Shown here: piece by piece, positions 42,038-52,286 of the stretch
Layout: each line of letters opens with the position of its first letter
Position numbering within the stretch: the first letter of the stretch is position 1
Assembly (NCBI GenBank): GCA_016283755.1
Contig: JAEENO010000018.1
Coordinates: 1-64,000, forward strand
DNA from: Lachnospiraceae bacterium
GTDB lineage: Bacteria; Bacillota; Clostridia; Lachnospirales; Lachnospiraceae
Length of the DNA stretch: 64,000 nt
Reading direction: 5' to 3'
The notes under the pieces: model-generated
The model's database searches: none
Seen by the model: the letters and a program-made list of their open reading frames with translations, nothing else
What the model was told of the DNA's origin: nothing
Program-made: the position numbers and the translations under genes

Positions 42038-42767
42038 TAAAGAACATTTCTGGCATGTTAACTTCGCACACAGAGGTCTACATGACATCAGTAATAAAGT
42101 TCCCGAGAATTCATTGCTTGCTTTTAAATTGGCTGCGGATAACGGGTACGGTGCCGAACTTGATGTTCAGCTTTCTAAGGACGGACAGGTTGTGGTTTTT
42201 CATGACAACGATTTAAAGCGTGTCTGTGGAATTGACGCAAAAGTTTCCGCATATGATTATGAGGATCTTCATAAAATGAAGCTCCTTAATACCGAAGAGA
42301 CGATTCCGTTATTTACGGATGTTTTAAATGAGTTTAAGCGCGGCGGAGGACCTTTGATTGTTGAGCTTAAGACAGGAAAAAGGAATAACGAATTATGCGA
42401 GAAGACATATAAGATTTTACAGGATTATCCGGGAATCTACTGTATAGAATCTTTCGATCCGATGATCGTAAGATGGTTTATGAAGAATGCGCCTGATGTC
42501 TTCAGAGGGCAGCTCGCAGCAGGATATAAGGATTATCGACCTACATATCCACCGATTCTTGCGTTCTTTTTATCGCATTGCAGTTTCTGCTTTCTTAATA
42601 AGCCTGATTTTATCGCTTATCAGAATGTGAAAAGACCGCGATATGTTTTAAGTAAGCGCAAAAAGGGTGTTATGCTTTTCGCGTGGACATCAAGAAAGCC
42701 TGATATAGACCAGAAGTTAAATGATGCGGTAATCTTTGAGAAGTACCGCCCGGAATTAAAGTATTAA
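42027..42767 (+). CDS. Glycerophosphodiester phosphodiesterase family protein
   Basis: FAHRGLHDISNKVPENSLLAFKLAADNGYGAELDVQLSKDGQVVVFHD. Confidence 0.92.
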   Translation: MKTSKEHFWHVNFAHRGLHDISNKVPENSLLAFKLAADNGYGAELDVQLSKDGQVVVFHDNDLKRVCGIDAKVSAYDYEDLHKMKLLNTEETIPLFTDVLNEFKRGGGPLIVELKTGKRNNELCEKTYKILQDYPGIYCIESFDPMIVRWFMKNAPDVFRGQLAAGYKDYRPTYPPILAFFLSHCSFCFLNKPDFIAYQNVKRPRYVLSKRKKGVMLFAWTSRKPDIDQKLNDAVIFEKYRPELKY

Positions 42768-42802
42768 AAGTATAAAAGATAAGGTTTTAGAAAGGGTTTA
42801 TT

Positions 42803-43900
42803 ATGCCAAGGGTAGCGATAGACAAGCTTAAAGAGGGGATGGTCATTGCCCATGACATCAAAAGCACAAAGAATCAGCTCTTGCTTGTAAAGGATTCCGT
42901 TCTTACAAGCCAGATGATTACTCAGCTTGCATGTTACGGTATTGACAGCGCATTTGTAGTTGAAGGCGATATGCCTCCTGCTGCTAAAGAAAAAGTTATG
43001 AAGTTCAAAGAGGTCGATGAGGCTTATATTAAAAAGCTCTTAAAGACCCCGCAATTTCAGACATTTAAGAAGAACTACTTCAGCGCAGCGGATGCTGTTG
43101 AAGTACAGTTTAATGATATAGTATCAAGAGGCAGTAAGCTTGAAAGCGAAGAGCTTTTGGCGGGAGCCAACAGATTGTTCGACGAGAATGCATCTACCGC
43201 TTATGCACTTCTCGGAATGCTTAATGCACTTAAGATGACAGATGATTCTACATATTCACATTGCGTTAATGTTGCAATTATCGCGCGTATGATAGGAACC
43301 TGGGTTAAGATGTCGCAGAAGGATCTCGATAAGCTTACGCTTGGAGCGCTTTTACACGATATAGGCAAGTGCAGCGTTCCGGAGGAGATAATTAAGAAAA
43401 GCGGCAGGCTCCTTCCGAGAGAATATGAGATTGTCAAGATGCATACTACGTACGGATACGGCATTTTAAGGGGACAGGAGCTTGATCCGGATGTTATCGA
43501 CGTTGCACTTCATCATCATGAAAGAAATGACGGAAGCGGTTATCCTCACGGACTCATGGGTGGAGGAATCGCTGATTTCGCTGCGATTACCGCAATCGCG
43601 GATGTGTATGATGCGATGACTTCGCCGAGAATATATAGAGCTGCAATGTGCCCGTTTGATGTTATTGCAACCTATGAGCGTGAGGGATTACAGAAATATG
43701 ATGCAAGATATATAACTATTTTCTTACGTAAGATTGCGGACTCTTATATTAACAGCGAAGTTATGATGAATAACGGCGAGGTTGTTCGAATAATCAATAC
43801 GAATGAGCAGCATCTTACAAGACCTATGGTACAGAATTCCGCAGGCGAGATCATTAAGCTTGAGGAGTGCCCGGAGTTATATATTGAGGCTATTTGTTAG
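42803..43900 (+). CDS. HD-GYP domain protein (predicted c-di-GMP phosphodiesterase)
   Basis: LLHDIGK ... HHHERNDGSGYPHGL. Confidence 0.93.
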   Translation: MPRVAIDKLKEGMVIAHDIKSTKNQLLLVKDSVLTSQMITQLACYGIDSAFVVEGDMPPAAKEKVMKFKEVDEAYIKKLLKTPQFQTFKKNYFSAADAVEVQFNDIVSRGSKLESEELLAGANRLFDENASTAYALLGMLNALKMTDDSTYSHCVNVAIIARMIGTWVKMSQKDLDKLTLGALLHDIGKCSVPEEIIKKSGRLLPREYEIVKMHTTYGYGILRGQELDPDVIDVALHHHERNDGSGYPHGLMGGGIADFAAITAIADVYDAMTSPRIYRAAMCPFDVIATYEREGLQKYDARYITIFLRKIADSYINSEVMMNNGEVVRIINTNEQHLTRPMVQNSAGEIIKLEECPELYIEAIC

Positions 43901-43957
43901 TTATATTAAGGTTACGTGTGAATTAAGTTAGTTTGCTTTTGATTAGAGGTGTAAACG

Positions 43958-45865
43958 ATGGATTACGTATTATACTTTGATTATGCGGCTGTAATGCTTA
44001 TGATTGCGCTCGGCAATCACTTCTTCTATTCCAAGACCATTAAGAACCAGCGTCTTAATATTTTTGGTGTGCTTATTATGACCATAAGTGTGGCGACGGT
44101 TCTTGATATTGTAACGGTGCTTTTGAACGGGAATATGCATGTTCCTGTATGGGCGCTTTATCTTCTTAACGGCGTATATCTGCAGGAAGTATCGGTCGTA
44201 ACCTGTATATTTGTAGTATATGTATACATTATCTGTAACGAAGGCAAGACCATAGGCTTGAAAGAGTACATGGCTTTATCTTCGATAGAGTTTTTGTACG
44301 GAATTCTTTTGCTCCTTACACCTTTTAACAGTTGGATATTCTATATAGATGAGAATCATAAGTATTATCATGGCAAGTACTCATATATTATGTATGTAAT
44401 TGCCGTCTTTTATATTCTCTTTGGTATTTTCTATGCATACAGGAACAGGCGAAAGCTTAGTACATGGACACGTTTTTCGCTTCTTTTCTATCCTTTTGCA
44501 ATGATCTTTACGATTATATTGCAGATTCTTATTCCTAATATCCTTCTTATGCAATTTGTTGCTGCGATTGCCTGTCAGCTTATTATTTTTTCGATTGAGA
44601 ATCCGCAGGATTATAAGAACAGGGAGTTTGATATCTATAACATGAAGGCTTTCGGCGAAGCCTTTCAATATGAAGTATACAAGAATAAGGCGTTTAAGAT
44701 GCTTGCCCTTAAGGTAAGCGGTATAAGATCCATACACGATCTTATGGGTATCAATGCGGGACGCGCGGCTTCGAAGGCTATTATCGATTATATGCTCACT
44801 ATAGTAAACCGTCGTAAGCTTTATTATCTTGAAGATGATATGTTCTGCATAATGGGTGATTATACAGAGGCTGAATGGGCCAAGATTCGTGAGCAGATAA
44901 GCGATAGATTCAGAAGACCTTTCGAGATTGACAGAGTTCCGCTTTCTTTTGAAGTATATATGTGTGTAATCTCGTATCCGGATAAGGCATCCTGCCTTGA
45001 TGATGCAATCGAGATGATGAATTATGCATTAAGAGAGGCTGAGACCAATACGCATAAGCCGATTGTATATGCAGATGCGAATATCTTAGAACAAGGTCAC
45101 AGAGAGACTCAGATAGTTCAGGTTTTAAAGAATGCCGTTAAGGATAAAAAGTTCGTTGTATATTATCAGCCTATATTTAATACCAACGAAGGAAGACCGA
45201 CAAGAGCCGAGGCGCTTGTTCGGCTTATTGATGACGAGATGGGATTTATAAGTCCTGATGAATTTATTCCGATAGCGGAACGTAACGGACTTATAGTAGA
45301 CATCGATTCTATTGTATTAAACGAAGTATGCAAATTTATTGTTGAGAATAAGCTCTGGGAGCGCGGTATTGAGAAGATGGATATCAACCTTTCGGCGGTT
45401 CAGTGTATGCAGGAAGATCTTTCTTACAGGATCCTTGATGTAATGGAAGCTTATCAGGTACCGTATAAGATGATTAACCTTGAGATAACCGAGACCGCTG
45501 CTATTGCATCGGAAGATAACCTTCGCCGTAACATGGAGCGACTTATGGCTAAGGGAGTTAATTTCTCGGTTGATGACTATGGAACGGGATTTTCCAATAT
45601 TTCGACGATTATCGACTATCCGTTTACGGTAGTTAAGATAGATAAGAACATGCTCTGGAAGGCGATGAAGAACCGCCAGGCTATGATGGCTTTAAAGCAC
45701 ACCATCGAGATGCTCTTTAATATGGGACTTGAGATTGTTACAGAAGGAATAGAAGATAAGGATATGGCAGATCTTCTTGTTGAACTTAACTGTTATCTTC
45801 ATCAGGGCTTCTATTATTCACGCCCTGTTCCTGCAGAGCAGTTTATGGACTACATCAATAAATAG
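43958..45865 (+). CDS. Membrane protein with degenerate GGDEF and EAL domain
   Basis: N-terminal TM region; GGDEF replaced by LEDDM; EALVRL, DDYGTG, TEGIE, HQGFYYSRP. Confidence 0.88.
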   Translation: MDYVLYFDYAAVMLMIALGNHFFYSKTIKNQRLNIFGVLIMTISVATVLDIVTVLLNGNMHVPVWALYLLNGVYLQEVSVVTCIFVVYVYIICNEGKTIGLKEYMALSSIEFLYGILLLLTPFNSWIFYIDENHKYYHGKYSYIMYVIAVFYILFGIFYAYRNRRKLSTWTRFSLLFYPFAMIFTIILQILIPNILLMQFVAAIACQLIIFSIENPQDYKNREFDIYNMKAFGEAFQYEVYKNKAFKMLALKVSGIRSIHDLMGINAGRAASKAIIDYMLTIVNRRKLYYLEDDMFCIMGDYTEAEWAKIREQISDRFRRPFEIDRVPLSFEVYMCVISYPDKASCLDDAIEMMNYALREAETNTHKPIVYADANILEQGHRETQIVQVLKNAVKDKKFVVYYQPIFNTNEGRPTRAEALVRLIDDEMGFISPDEFIPIAERNGLIVDIDSIVLNEVCKFIVENKLWERGIEKMDINLSAVQCMQEDLSYRILDVMEAYQVPYKMINLEITETAAIASEDNLRRNMERLMAKGVNFSVDDYGTGFSNISTIIDYPFTVVKIDKNMLWKAMKNRQAMMALKHTIEMLFNMGLEIVTEGIEDKDMADLLVELNCYLHQGFYYSRPVPAEQFMDYINK

Positions 45866-45918
45866 TGTATGAAAAAGTACTTTAACTTTGATTGATATTA
45901 TGCTACAATACTTCCGTA

Positions 45919-46040
45919 ATCTTTGGGGCAGGTGTGATTCCTGACCGGTGGTAACAGTCCACGAACCTTGATGAAGCCAGTAGTCAGGGCCGATGCGGTG
46001 TGATTCCGCAACCGACGGTATAGTCCGGATGGGAAAAGAT
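45919..46040 (+). ncRNA. FMN riboswitch (RFN element)
   Basis: ATCTTTggGGCAGGTGTGATTCCTGACCGGTGGTAACAGTCCACGA...AGTCAGGGCCGATGCGGTGTGATTCCGCAACCGACGGTATAGTCCGGATGGGAAAAGAT. Confidence 0.95.
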
Positions 46041-46060
46041 GGTTACATTTAATATTTAAC

Positions 46061-46093
46061 GCCCTTGGAAGATTATCTTTCAAGGGCTTTTTA
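46061..46093 (+). terminator. FMN riboswitch expression-platform terminator
   Basis: GCCCTTGgaa...tttCAAGGGC + TTTTT. Confidence 0.85.
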
Positions 46094-46139
46094 AAACCCC
46101 GTGACCACTGGTAATAATTATAAGTGGAGAGTAACAAAA

Positions 46140-46751
46140 ATGAGAAAAGAAACAACAAAAAAGAGCAGTAAAATTGACGTACATATGCTTACATTCACAC
46201 CGATGCTCGCGGTAATAGCTTTTATCCTTATGTACATCGAGATGTCGGTGCCGATTATGCCGTCATTCCTTAAGTTCGACATATCCGATATGCCTGCATT
46301 CATCGGAAGCTTCGCATTCGGACCGCTTTGCGGAACACTTATCTGTCTTCTTAAGAATTTACTGCACTTGCCGTTTTCACAGACAGCGGGAATCGGTGAG
46401 CTTGCCAATTTCATTGTCGGAGCATGTTACGTAATTCCTGCGGGAATTATCTATAAGGCTCGTAAGAGTAAGCGCCATGCTTTATTCGGTTCACTTGTAG
46501 GATGTTGCATAGCAGGTCTTGTATCAGTCCCGGTTAACTTCTTTATAGTTTACCCGTTCTATTACAAGATGATGCCTAAGGAAGTAATCCTCGGATTATA
46601 TCAGGCAATCTTACCTGTAGTAAATGACATTCTTTCATGCTTACTTATCTTTAACCTTCCGTTTACGATTGTTAAGGGGTTGATTGCAACTATAATAACA
46701 ATGCTTATATATAAGCCGCTCTCACCGATTATTAAGGGAAGAAAGGCTTAA
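46140..46751 (+). CDS. ribU: Riboflavin ECF transporter S component
   Basis: About 5-6 TM; FDISDMPAFIGSFAFGPLCGTLICLLKNLLH; downstream of FMN riboswitch. Confidence 0.92.
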   Translation: MRKETTKKSSKIDVHMLTFTPMLAVIAFILMYIEMSVPIMPSFLKFDISDMPAFIGSFAFGPLCGTLICLLKNLLHLPFSQTAGIGELANFIVGACYVIPAGIIYKARKSKRHALFGSLVGCCIAGLVSVPVNFFIVYPFYYKMMPKEVILGLYQAILPVVNDILSCLLIFNLPFTIVKGLIATIITMLIYKPLSPIIKGRKA

Positions 46752-46796
46752 GTAAAAGCTATACATTTTAAACTACAAATAGGGGGAAGTGCTTTT

Positions 46797-47816
46797 ATGA
46801 CGTATAAGGAAGTATTGGAAAATGCCCGTAATAATATGGGTACATTATGTAAGTCTTGTATAACCTGCGACGGAAGAGCATGTCGTAATACGATTCCGGG
46901 TCCGGGAGCCAAGGGCGCAGGCGATGCCGCAATAAGAAATTATGATATGTGGCAGAAGATTCGTCTTAATATGGATACTTTGACGGATGTTAAGAAGGCA
47001 GATACAGCATTCGAGATATTCGGTCATTCATTTGCACTTCCTGTATTTGCAGGACCGGTAGGTGCCGTGGCAATGCATTACGGTGATAAATATAATGATA
47101 AAGTATATAACGATATTCTTGTACGTGCCTGTAAAGATGCGGGAATAGCAGCATTTACGGGCGATGGAACGGATCCGCTTGTTATGCAGGGCGCGACAGA
47201 TGCGATTAAGAATGCCGGAGGTATCGGTATTCCTACAATCAAGCCTTGGAATATAGATACAATTAAGGAAAAAGCCGTACTTGTCAATGAATCTAATGCA
47301 TTTGCGGTTGCTATGGATGTTGATGCCGCAGGATTACCGTTCCTTAAGAATATGAATCCGCCTGCAGGTGCTAAGTCGGTTGACGAATTAAAAGAGATTA
47401 TTTCTCTTTTTGATAAGCCTTTTATCGTAAAAGGCATAATGACGGTTAAGGCTGCAAGAAAAGCTCAGGACGCCGGTGCTTCCGCAATCGTTGTATCGAA
47501 TCACGGCGGAAGAGTATTGGGAGAGACACCTTCTACTGCTGAAGTTCTTGCAGATATTAAGAATGAAGTCGGCAATAAAATGAAGATATTTGTCGACGGC
47601 GGAATAAGAACCGGTGCTGATTGCTTTAAGGCATTGGCGCTTGGCGCAGATGCCGTTATAATTGCAAGACCGTTTGTTAATATGGTATACGGCGCTGAAG
47701 ATGAAGGCGTTAAGGTATACGTAGATAAGCTTACGGGTGAGCTTTCCGATACGATGCTTATGTGCGGAGCAAGCAAGCTTTCGGACATTAACCGTGATAT
47801 GCTTTTTAATTATTAG
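46797..47816 (+). CDS. FMN-dependent alpha-hydroxy-acid oxidizing protein
   Basis: TIM-barrel motif VSNHGGRVL; DGGIRTGADCFKALALGADAVIIARP; N-terminal CKSCITCDGRAC. Confidence 0.88.
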   Translation: MTYKEVLENARNNMGTLCKSCITCDGRACRNTIPGPGAKGAGDAAIRNYDMWQKIRLNMDTLTDVKKADTAFEIFGHSFALPVFAGPVGAVAMHYGDKYNDKVYNDILVRACKDAGIAAFTGDGTDPLVMQGATDAIKNAGGIGIPTIKPWNIDTIKEKAVLVNESNAFAVAMDVDAAGLPFLKNMNPPAGAKSVDELKEIISLFDKPFIVKGIMTVKAARKAQDAGASAIVVSNHGGRVLGETPSTAEVLADIKNEVGNKMKIFVDGGIRTGADCFKALALGADAVIIARPFVNMVYGAEDEGVKVYVDKLTGELSDTMLMCGASKLSDINRDMLFNY

Positions 47817-47823
47817 GAATACT

Positions 47824-48456
47824 ATGACTAAAAAAGAAAGAGCCTCAATCATAATTGAACGAATGAATGAAGAATACGGTACGGATAAGACTGTATATTT
47901 AAACCATGAGAATGCATGGCAGCTGCTTATTGCTGTTATAATGTCGGCCCAGTGCACCGATAAACGCGTGAACATGGTGACTGAGGAGCTTTTTAAGAAG
48001 TATCCGACACTTCAAAGCTTTGCGGATGCAGACTTAAAAGAGCTTGAAGAAGACATTCATTCTACGGGCTTTTATCATAATAAGGCAGTGAATATTATAG
48101 CCTGTGCCAAGAAACTTATCGAAGATTACGGCGGAGAGGTTCCGTCCGATCTTGACAGTCTTCTGACTCTTCCCGGTGTAGGCAGGAAAACCGCGAATGT
48201 TATTCGCGGCAATATATACGATATAGAGTCTATAGTTGTGGATACGCATGTGAAGCGAATTTCGAAGAAATGGGGCTTTACAAAAAGCGACGATCCGACG
48301 GCAATAGAATTTGATCTTATGAAGCTTCTTCCGAAAGAGGCCTGGATACTCTACAATATCCATGTTATTGCACTTGGAAGAAGCATATGTACCGCAAAGA
48401 ATCCCGATTGCGGTAATTGCTATCTTAAAGATATCTGTCCGTCATACATGAAATAA
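47824..48456 (+). CDS. nth: Endonuclease III
   Basis: HhH LPGVGRKTANVIRG; VDTHVKRIS; C-terminal Fe-S cysteines CTAKNPDCGNCYLKDIC. Confidence 0.96.
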   Translation: MTKKERASIIIERMNEEYGTDKTVYLNHENAWQLLIAVIMSAQCTDKRVNMVTEELFKKYPTLQSFADADLKELEEDIHSTGFYHNKAVNIIACAKKLIEDYGGEVPSDLDSLLTLPGVGRKTANVIRGNIYDIESIVVDTHVKRISKKWGFTKSDDPTAIEFDLMKLLPKEAWILYNIHVIALGRSICTAKNPDCGNCYLKDICPSYMK

Positions 48457-48476
48457 TTTAAGAATTTTTCAACCGA

Positions 48477-49091
48477 TTATGTATGGACTAAATCATTAAG
48501 CTTTAGTATAATAGTTTGTTTGGAGAGAGAGTTTAATGTACCTGCGATATTGATAAGATCGTCGATACGATTAAGCTCGTTATTGTCGCGATAGATGTTG
48601 GCAAGTAACACATAATTATCGGTGATGTCGGTGCGAATACCGACTGCATATTCGAGAAATCTTCTTGCGGATACAGTATCACCGATTTCATTATAAGCCT
48701 TGCCGATAGAATAGAGCACTTTGCAGTAAGATGTGAAGTTATCATCGCATTCACTTAATTCCGTGATATTGGCGGTGCCATATTTGAGTTTAAGGTCGGT
48801 ATTGCTTATACCTGTAAGATTTAAGATTTTCTTATCCTTGAAGGTTTTAAGTTCGGATAAAAGCTCAGTAATCTTAGGGTCTGAAGAATCGGTATTAAGT
48901 AAGGCTTCGTCCGGTACAATATAAGGGAGCGCGGAGATATCGCGCTTTTTAACAGAGTTTGCTTCGGATTCCTTTTGGAAGAAGTCATCGCGCTTTTTTT
49001 GGTCCTTCTTAACGGCTCTTGCGCGAAGGAGACCGACGATGCCGAATATAATAAGAATATATGGAAGAATAAGATTAGGTATATGTGGCAT
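48477..49091 (-). CDS. Hypothetical TM/TPR-like protein
   Basis: N-terminal TM; helical repeat AYNEIGDTVSARRFLEYAVG. Confidence 0.6.
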   Translation of the reverse strand: MPHIPNLILPYILIIFGIVGLLRARAVKKDQKKRDDFFQKESEANSVKKRDISALPYIVPDEALLNTDSSDPKITELLSELKTFKDKKILNLTGISNTDLKLKYGTANITELSECDDNFTSYCKVLYSIGKAYNEIGDTVSARRFLEYAVGIRTDITDNYVLLANIYRDNNELNRIDDLINIAGTLNSLSKQTIILKLNDLVHT

Positions 49092-49130
49092 AATAATACT
49101 TCCTTTATAATAAATTCCCGGAGGTCAGTA

Positions 49131-49223
49131 ATGAATCAGAAGAGAAAGCAGAGAATAGCACTTGTTGTAGTAATAATACTTGTTATATCTATGGTATTGC
49201 CGCTTCTCGTAGCTATGCTTTAA
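49131..49223 (+). CDS. 30-aa single-TM miniprotein
   Basis: ATG after ggaggtc; MNQKRKQRIALVVVIILVISMVLPLLVAML*. Confidence 0.6.
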   Translation: MNQKRKQRIALVVVIILVISMVLPLLVAML

Positions 49224-49285
49224 TAATAATGTAATTGTTTTAAATAATACTGTCAATGTATTTAATATAGAAAGTGGGTTATAAA

Positions 49286-50788
49286 ATGAGTAAGAAATTA
49301 GGAGTCGTATTAGGTATTATTGTATGTCTTGCGGCAATCGTTGTTGCAATGCCTTCATTGGCAAGTAAGGCTGCAGATAATGAGACAATATATGAAGGAG
49401 TGTTCATCGGTAAGACGGATGTAGGCGGAATGACATTACTTGAAGCAGAAGATGCTGCAAAAGCAATTGCTGACAGCGTGCTTTCAACTCCGGTAACACT
49501 TAATTGCGAGGGTAAGACGGTTGATGTATTACCTGAGGTAATAGGCCTTAAGTGGGTTAATACCGATGTAGCAGAGGAAGCATTGGAGCTTGGAAGATGC
49601 GGTAATCTTATTAAAAGATATAAGGACCAGAAAGATTTAAAGCAGAGCGCAGTTGAATTTAAGCTTATATTCACTTTGGATGAGGAGCTTTTACGCGGGC
49701 TTTTAACAGAAAAAGAGAAAAAGTTCAATGTTGAGGCAATTGATAACGGCCTTACATTTGACGGTACAACCTTTACTTTCGTTGAAGGACAGGCGGGAGT
49801 TATGGTTGTTATAGAAGATTCCATCAAGGAAATTGAGAGAATCTATGAAGAGGGCATAGTTGAGCCAATAGCGGAGATCGCACTTGTAAGTCAGATTGAT
49901 GAGCCGAGAGGAACAAGAGAAGAGCTTGGAAGAATCAAGGATGTTCTTGGTTCATTTAATACAGATTATTCGTCATCTGCATCAGGAAGAGCAGGCAACG
50001 TTGCAAACGCTACATCCCTTATTAACGGCACTGTAGTATATCCGGGAGAGGTTTTCTCCGTACATGATACCATCTCTCCGATTACCGAGGAGAACGGTTA
50101 TCAGCTTGCGGGTGCTTACGAGAACGGTACGGTAGTTGAAGCTGTAGGCGGTGGTGTATGCCAGGTTTCTTCAACGTTATATAATGCAGCAATAAGAGCA
50201 GAGCTTGAAGTTGTAGAGCGTTCACCACATTCTATGATAGTTACATATGTACAGCCTTCAATGGATGCTGCAATTGCAGGTGATTATAAGGACTTTAAGT
50301 TCAGAAACAATACCGATGCCCCGATATATATTCAGGGTTATACCAAGAACAGAAAGTGCTATTTTGTAATCTACGGTGAAGAGACAAGAGACCCTAACAG
50401 AAAGGTTACTTTTGAATCTGAAGTTGAATCCGAAGAGATACCTGAACCGCAGTTTAAGATGGTTGAACAGCCGATAGGTTTCATCAATAAGGTTCAGGGT
50501 GTACATCAGGGTTCAAAGTGCGTACTTTATAAGATTATTACAGTTAACGGACAGGTTATAAGCAAGGAAGTATTCAACAGAAGTACCTACAAGGCATCTC
50601 CTGCAATTTATGAAATCGGTGTTTCGTCATCTCATCCTGAAGCAGTTAAGGCGATTAAGGAAGCAATTGCAACGGGCGATATAGAGAAGATTAAGACTGC
50701 AGCATCCTATTGGAGCGATGAAGCTATTAAGAAGCGTGAGCATCCTGATGACGAGCCTGACGATGAGCCTGATGACAACGAGGAGTAG
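49286..50788 (+). CDS. VanW family protein with peptidoglycan-binding-like N-terminus
   Basis: GAYENGTVVEAVGGGVCQVSSTLYNAAIRAELEVVERSPHSM. Confidence 0.9.
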   Translation: MSKKLGVVLGIIVCLAAIVVAMPSLASKAADNETIYEGVFIGKTDVGGMTLLEAEDAAKAIADSVLSTPVTLNCEGKTVDVLPEVIGLKWVNTDVAEEALELGRCGNLIKRYKDQKDLKQSAVEFKLIFTLDEELLRGLLTEKEKKFNVEAIDNGLTFDGTTFTFVEGQAGVMVVIEDSIKEIERIYEEGIVEPIAEIALVSQIDEPRGTREELGRIKDVLGSFNTDYSSSASGRAGNVANATSLINGTVVYPGEVFSVHDTISPITEENGYQLAGAYENGTVVEAVGGGVCQVSSTLYNAAIRAELEVVERSPHSMIVTYVQPSMDAAIAGDYKDFKFRNNTDAPIYIQGYTKNRKCYFVIYGEETRDPNRKVTFESEVESEEIPEPQFKMVEQPIGFINKVQGVHQGSKCVLYKIITVNGQVISKEVFNRSTYKASPAIYEIGVSSSHPEAVKAIKEAIATGDIEKIKTAASYWSDEAIKKREHPDDEPDDEPDDNEE

Positions 50789-50799
50789 AGGTATATCAG

Positions 50800-51789
50800 A
50801 TGAAGATAGGTAAAGTACCGGAGAACGTTCTTAAGCGCTCAGTACTTGGACAAATAGGACGACGCCGCGAGGAAGTTATACTTTCTGCGGCTGTCGGTGA
50901 AGATTGTACGGCCTTGTCTCTTTCGGGAGATGAGGTATTTGTCATGTCTACGGATCCTATTACGGGAACCGTTCATGACATAGGTCATCTGGCAGCAAAA
51001 ATAACCGCCAATGACCTTGCGTCCGCAGGCGCCGAGCCTGTCGGAATTATGATCACAATGCTTTTACCTGAAGAGGTCACAGAAGAAGAGCTAAAGAGCA
51101 TTATGGCTGATATTGAGGATGAGTGTAAGGCTTGCAATATGGAGATCTTAGGTGGCCATACAGAGATTACGAAAGCGGTCAATCAGGTAATTATATCCGT
51201 AACCGGTGTGGGTAAGGCTGATAAGAATAATATAGTCAAGACAAGCGGTGCGCGTCCTAATATGGATATTCTCATTACCAAGTGGATCGGACTTGAAGGT
51301 ACGTCCATTATCGCCAAGGAAAAGCGCGAAGAGTTACTTACACGCTTCTCCGCCAAGATGATTGACGATGCGGCAGACTTTGACAAGTATATTAGCGTTG
51401 TTGAGGATTCTAAGATTGCCGTTAAATACGGTGTATCCGCAATGCACGATGTGACGGAAGGCGGTATATTCGGAGCACTCTGGGAGATGGGCGAAGCTTC
51501 GGGTGTCGGTCTTAATATAGATGTTAAAAGTATTCCTGTTAAGCAGGAAACTGTTGAGATATGCGAATTTTTCGGTATAAGCCCGTATGAGCTTATATCT
51601 TCGGGTTCTATGCTTATGGCGGCACGCGATGGTGTAGGCCTTGCAATGGAATTAAAGCGCCACGGAATTGAGGCCACTGTTATAGGTAAGGCAGTTCGCG
51701 GTAACGACAGACTGCTTCTTAACGGCGAGGAGAAGAGATTCTTAGAGCCGCCTAAGTCGGATGAATTATATAAGGTGGTAGGAAGATGA
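50800..51789 (+). CDS. AIR synthase-related protein (HypE-like)
   Basis: STDPITGTVHDIGHLAAKITANDLASAGAEPVGI; GGHTEIT. Confidence 0.85.
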   Translation: MKIGKVPENVLKRSVLGQIGRRREEVILSAAVGEDCTALSLSGDEVFVMSTDPITGTVHDIGHLAAKITANDLASAGAEPVGIMITMLLPEEVTEEELKSIMADIEDECKACNMEILGGHTEITKAVNQVIISVTGVGKADKNNIVKTSGARPNMDILITKWIGLEGTSIIAKEKREELLTRFSAKMIDDAADFDKYISVVEDSKIAVKYGVSAMHDVTEGGIFGALWEMGEASGVGLNIDVKSIPVKQETVEICEFFGISPYELISSGSMLMAARDGVGLAMELKRHGIEATVIGKAVRGNDRLLLNGEEKRFLEPPKSDELYKVVGR

Positions 51790-52286
51790 TAAACGTTGTC
51801 TTACTTGAGCCGGAGATTCCTTTTAACACGGGAGCTATAGGAAGAACCTGCGTAGCAACGGGATGCAGGCTTCATCTGATAGAACCTCTCGGATTTTCAA
51901 TAGATGAGAAGTCCGTACAGCGTGCGGGACTTGATTATTGGCCGAGACTTGATGTTACAAAGTATGATTGTCTTGATGATTTTCTTGAGAAAAATCCGGG
52001 AATCAAGATGTATTACGCAACGACCAAGGGTCAGAATATCTATTCCGATGTCGAGATACCTGACGGAGCCTATGTAATGTTCGGGAAGGAAAGCGCCGGA
52101 ATCCCTGAGAGAATACTTGCACATCATCACGATGAATGTATTCGCATACCGATGATGGGTGAAGAGCGCTCGTTAAATTTATCGAATTCTGTTGCTATAG
52201 TGGTATACGAGGCATTGCGTCAGCAGGGCTTTCCCGGGATGAATACCTCGGGTCACTTAACTAAGTTTGAGGATTATATAGAATGA
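51786..52286 (+). CDS. trmL: tRNA (cytidine(34)-2'-O)-methyltransferase
   Basis: SPOUT motifs EPEIPFNTGAIGRTCVATG; FGKESAGIPE; RSLNLSNSVAIVVYEALRQ. Confidence 0.93.
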   Translation: MINVVLLEPEIPFNTGAIGRTCVATGCRLHLIEPLGFSIDEKSVQRAGLDYWPRLDVTKYDCLDDFLEKNPGIKMYYATTKGQNIYSDVEIPDGAYVMFGKESAGIPERILAHHHDECIRIPMMGEERSLNLSNSVAIVVYEALRQQGFPGMNTSGHLTKFEDYIE

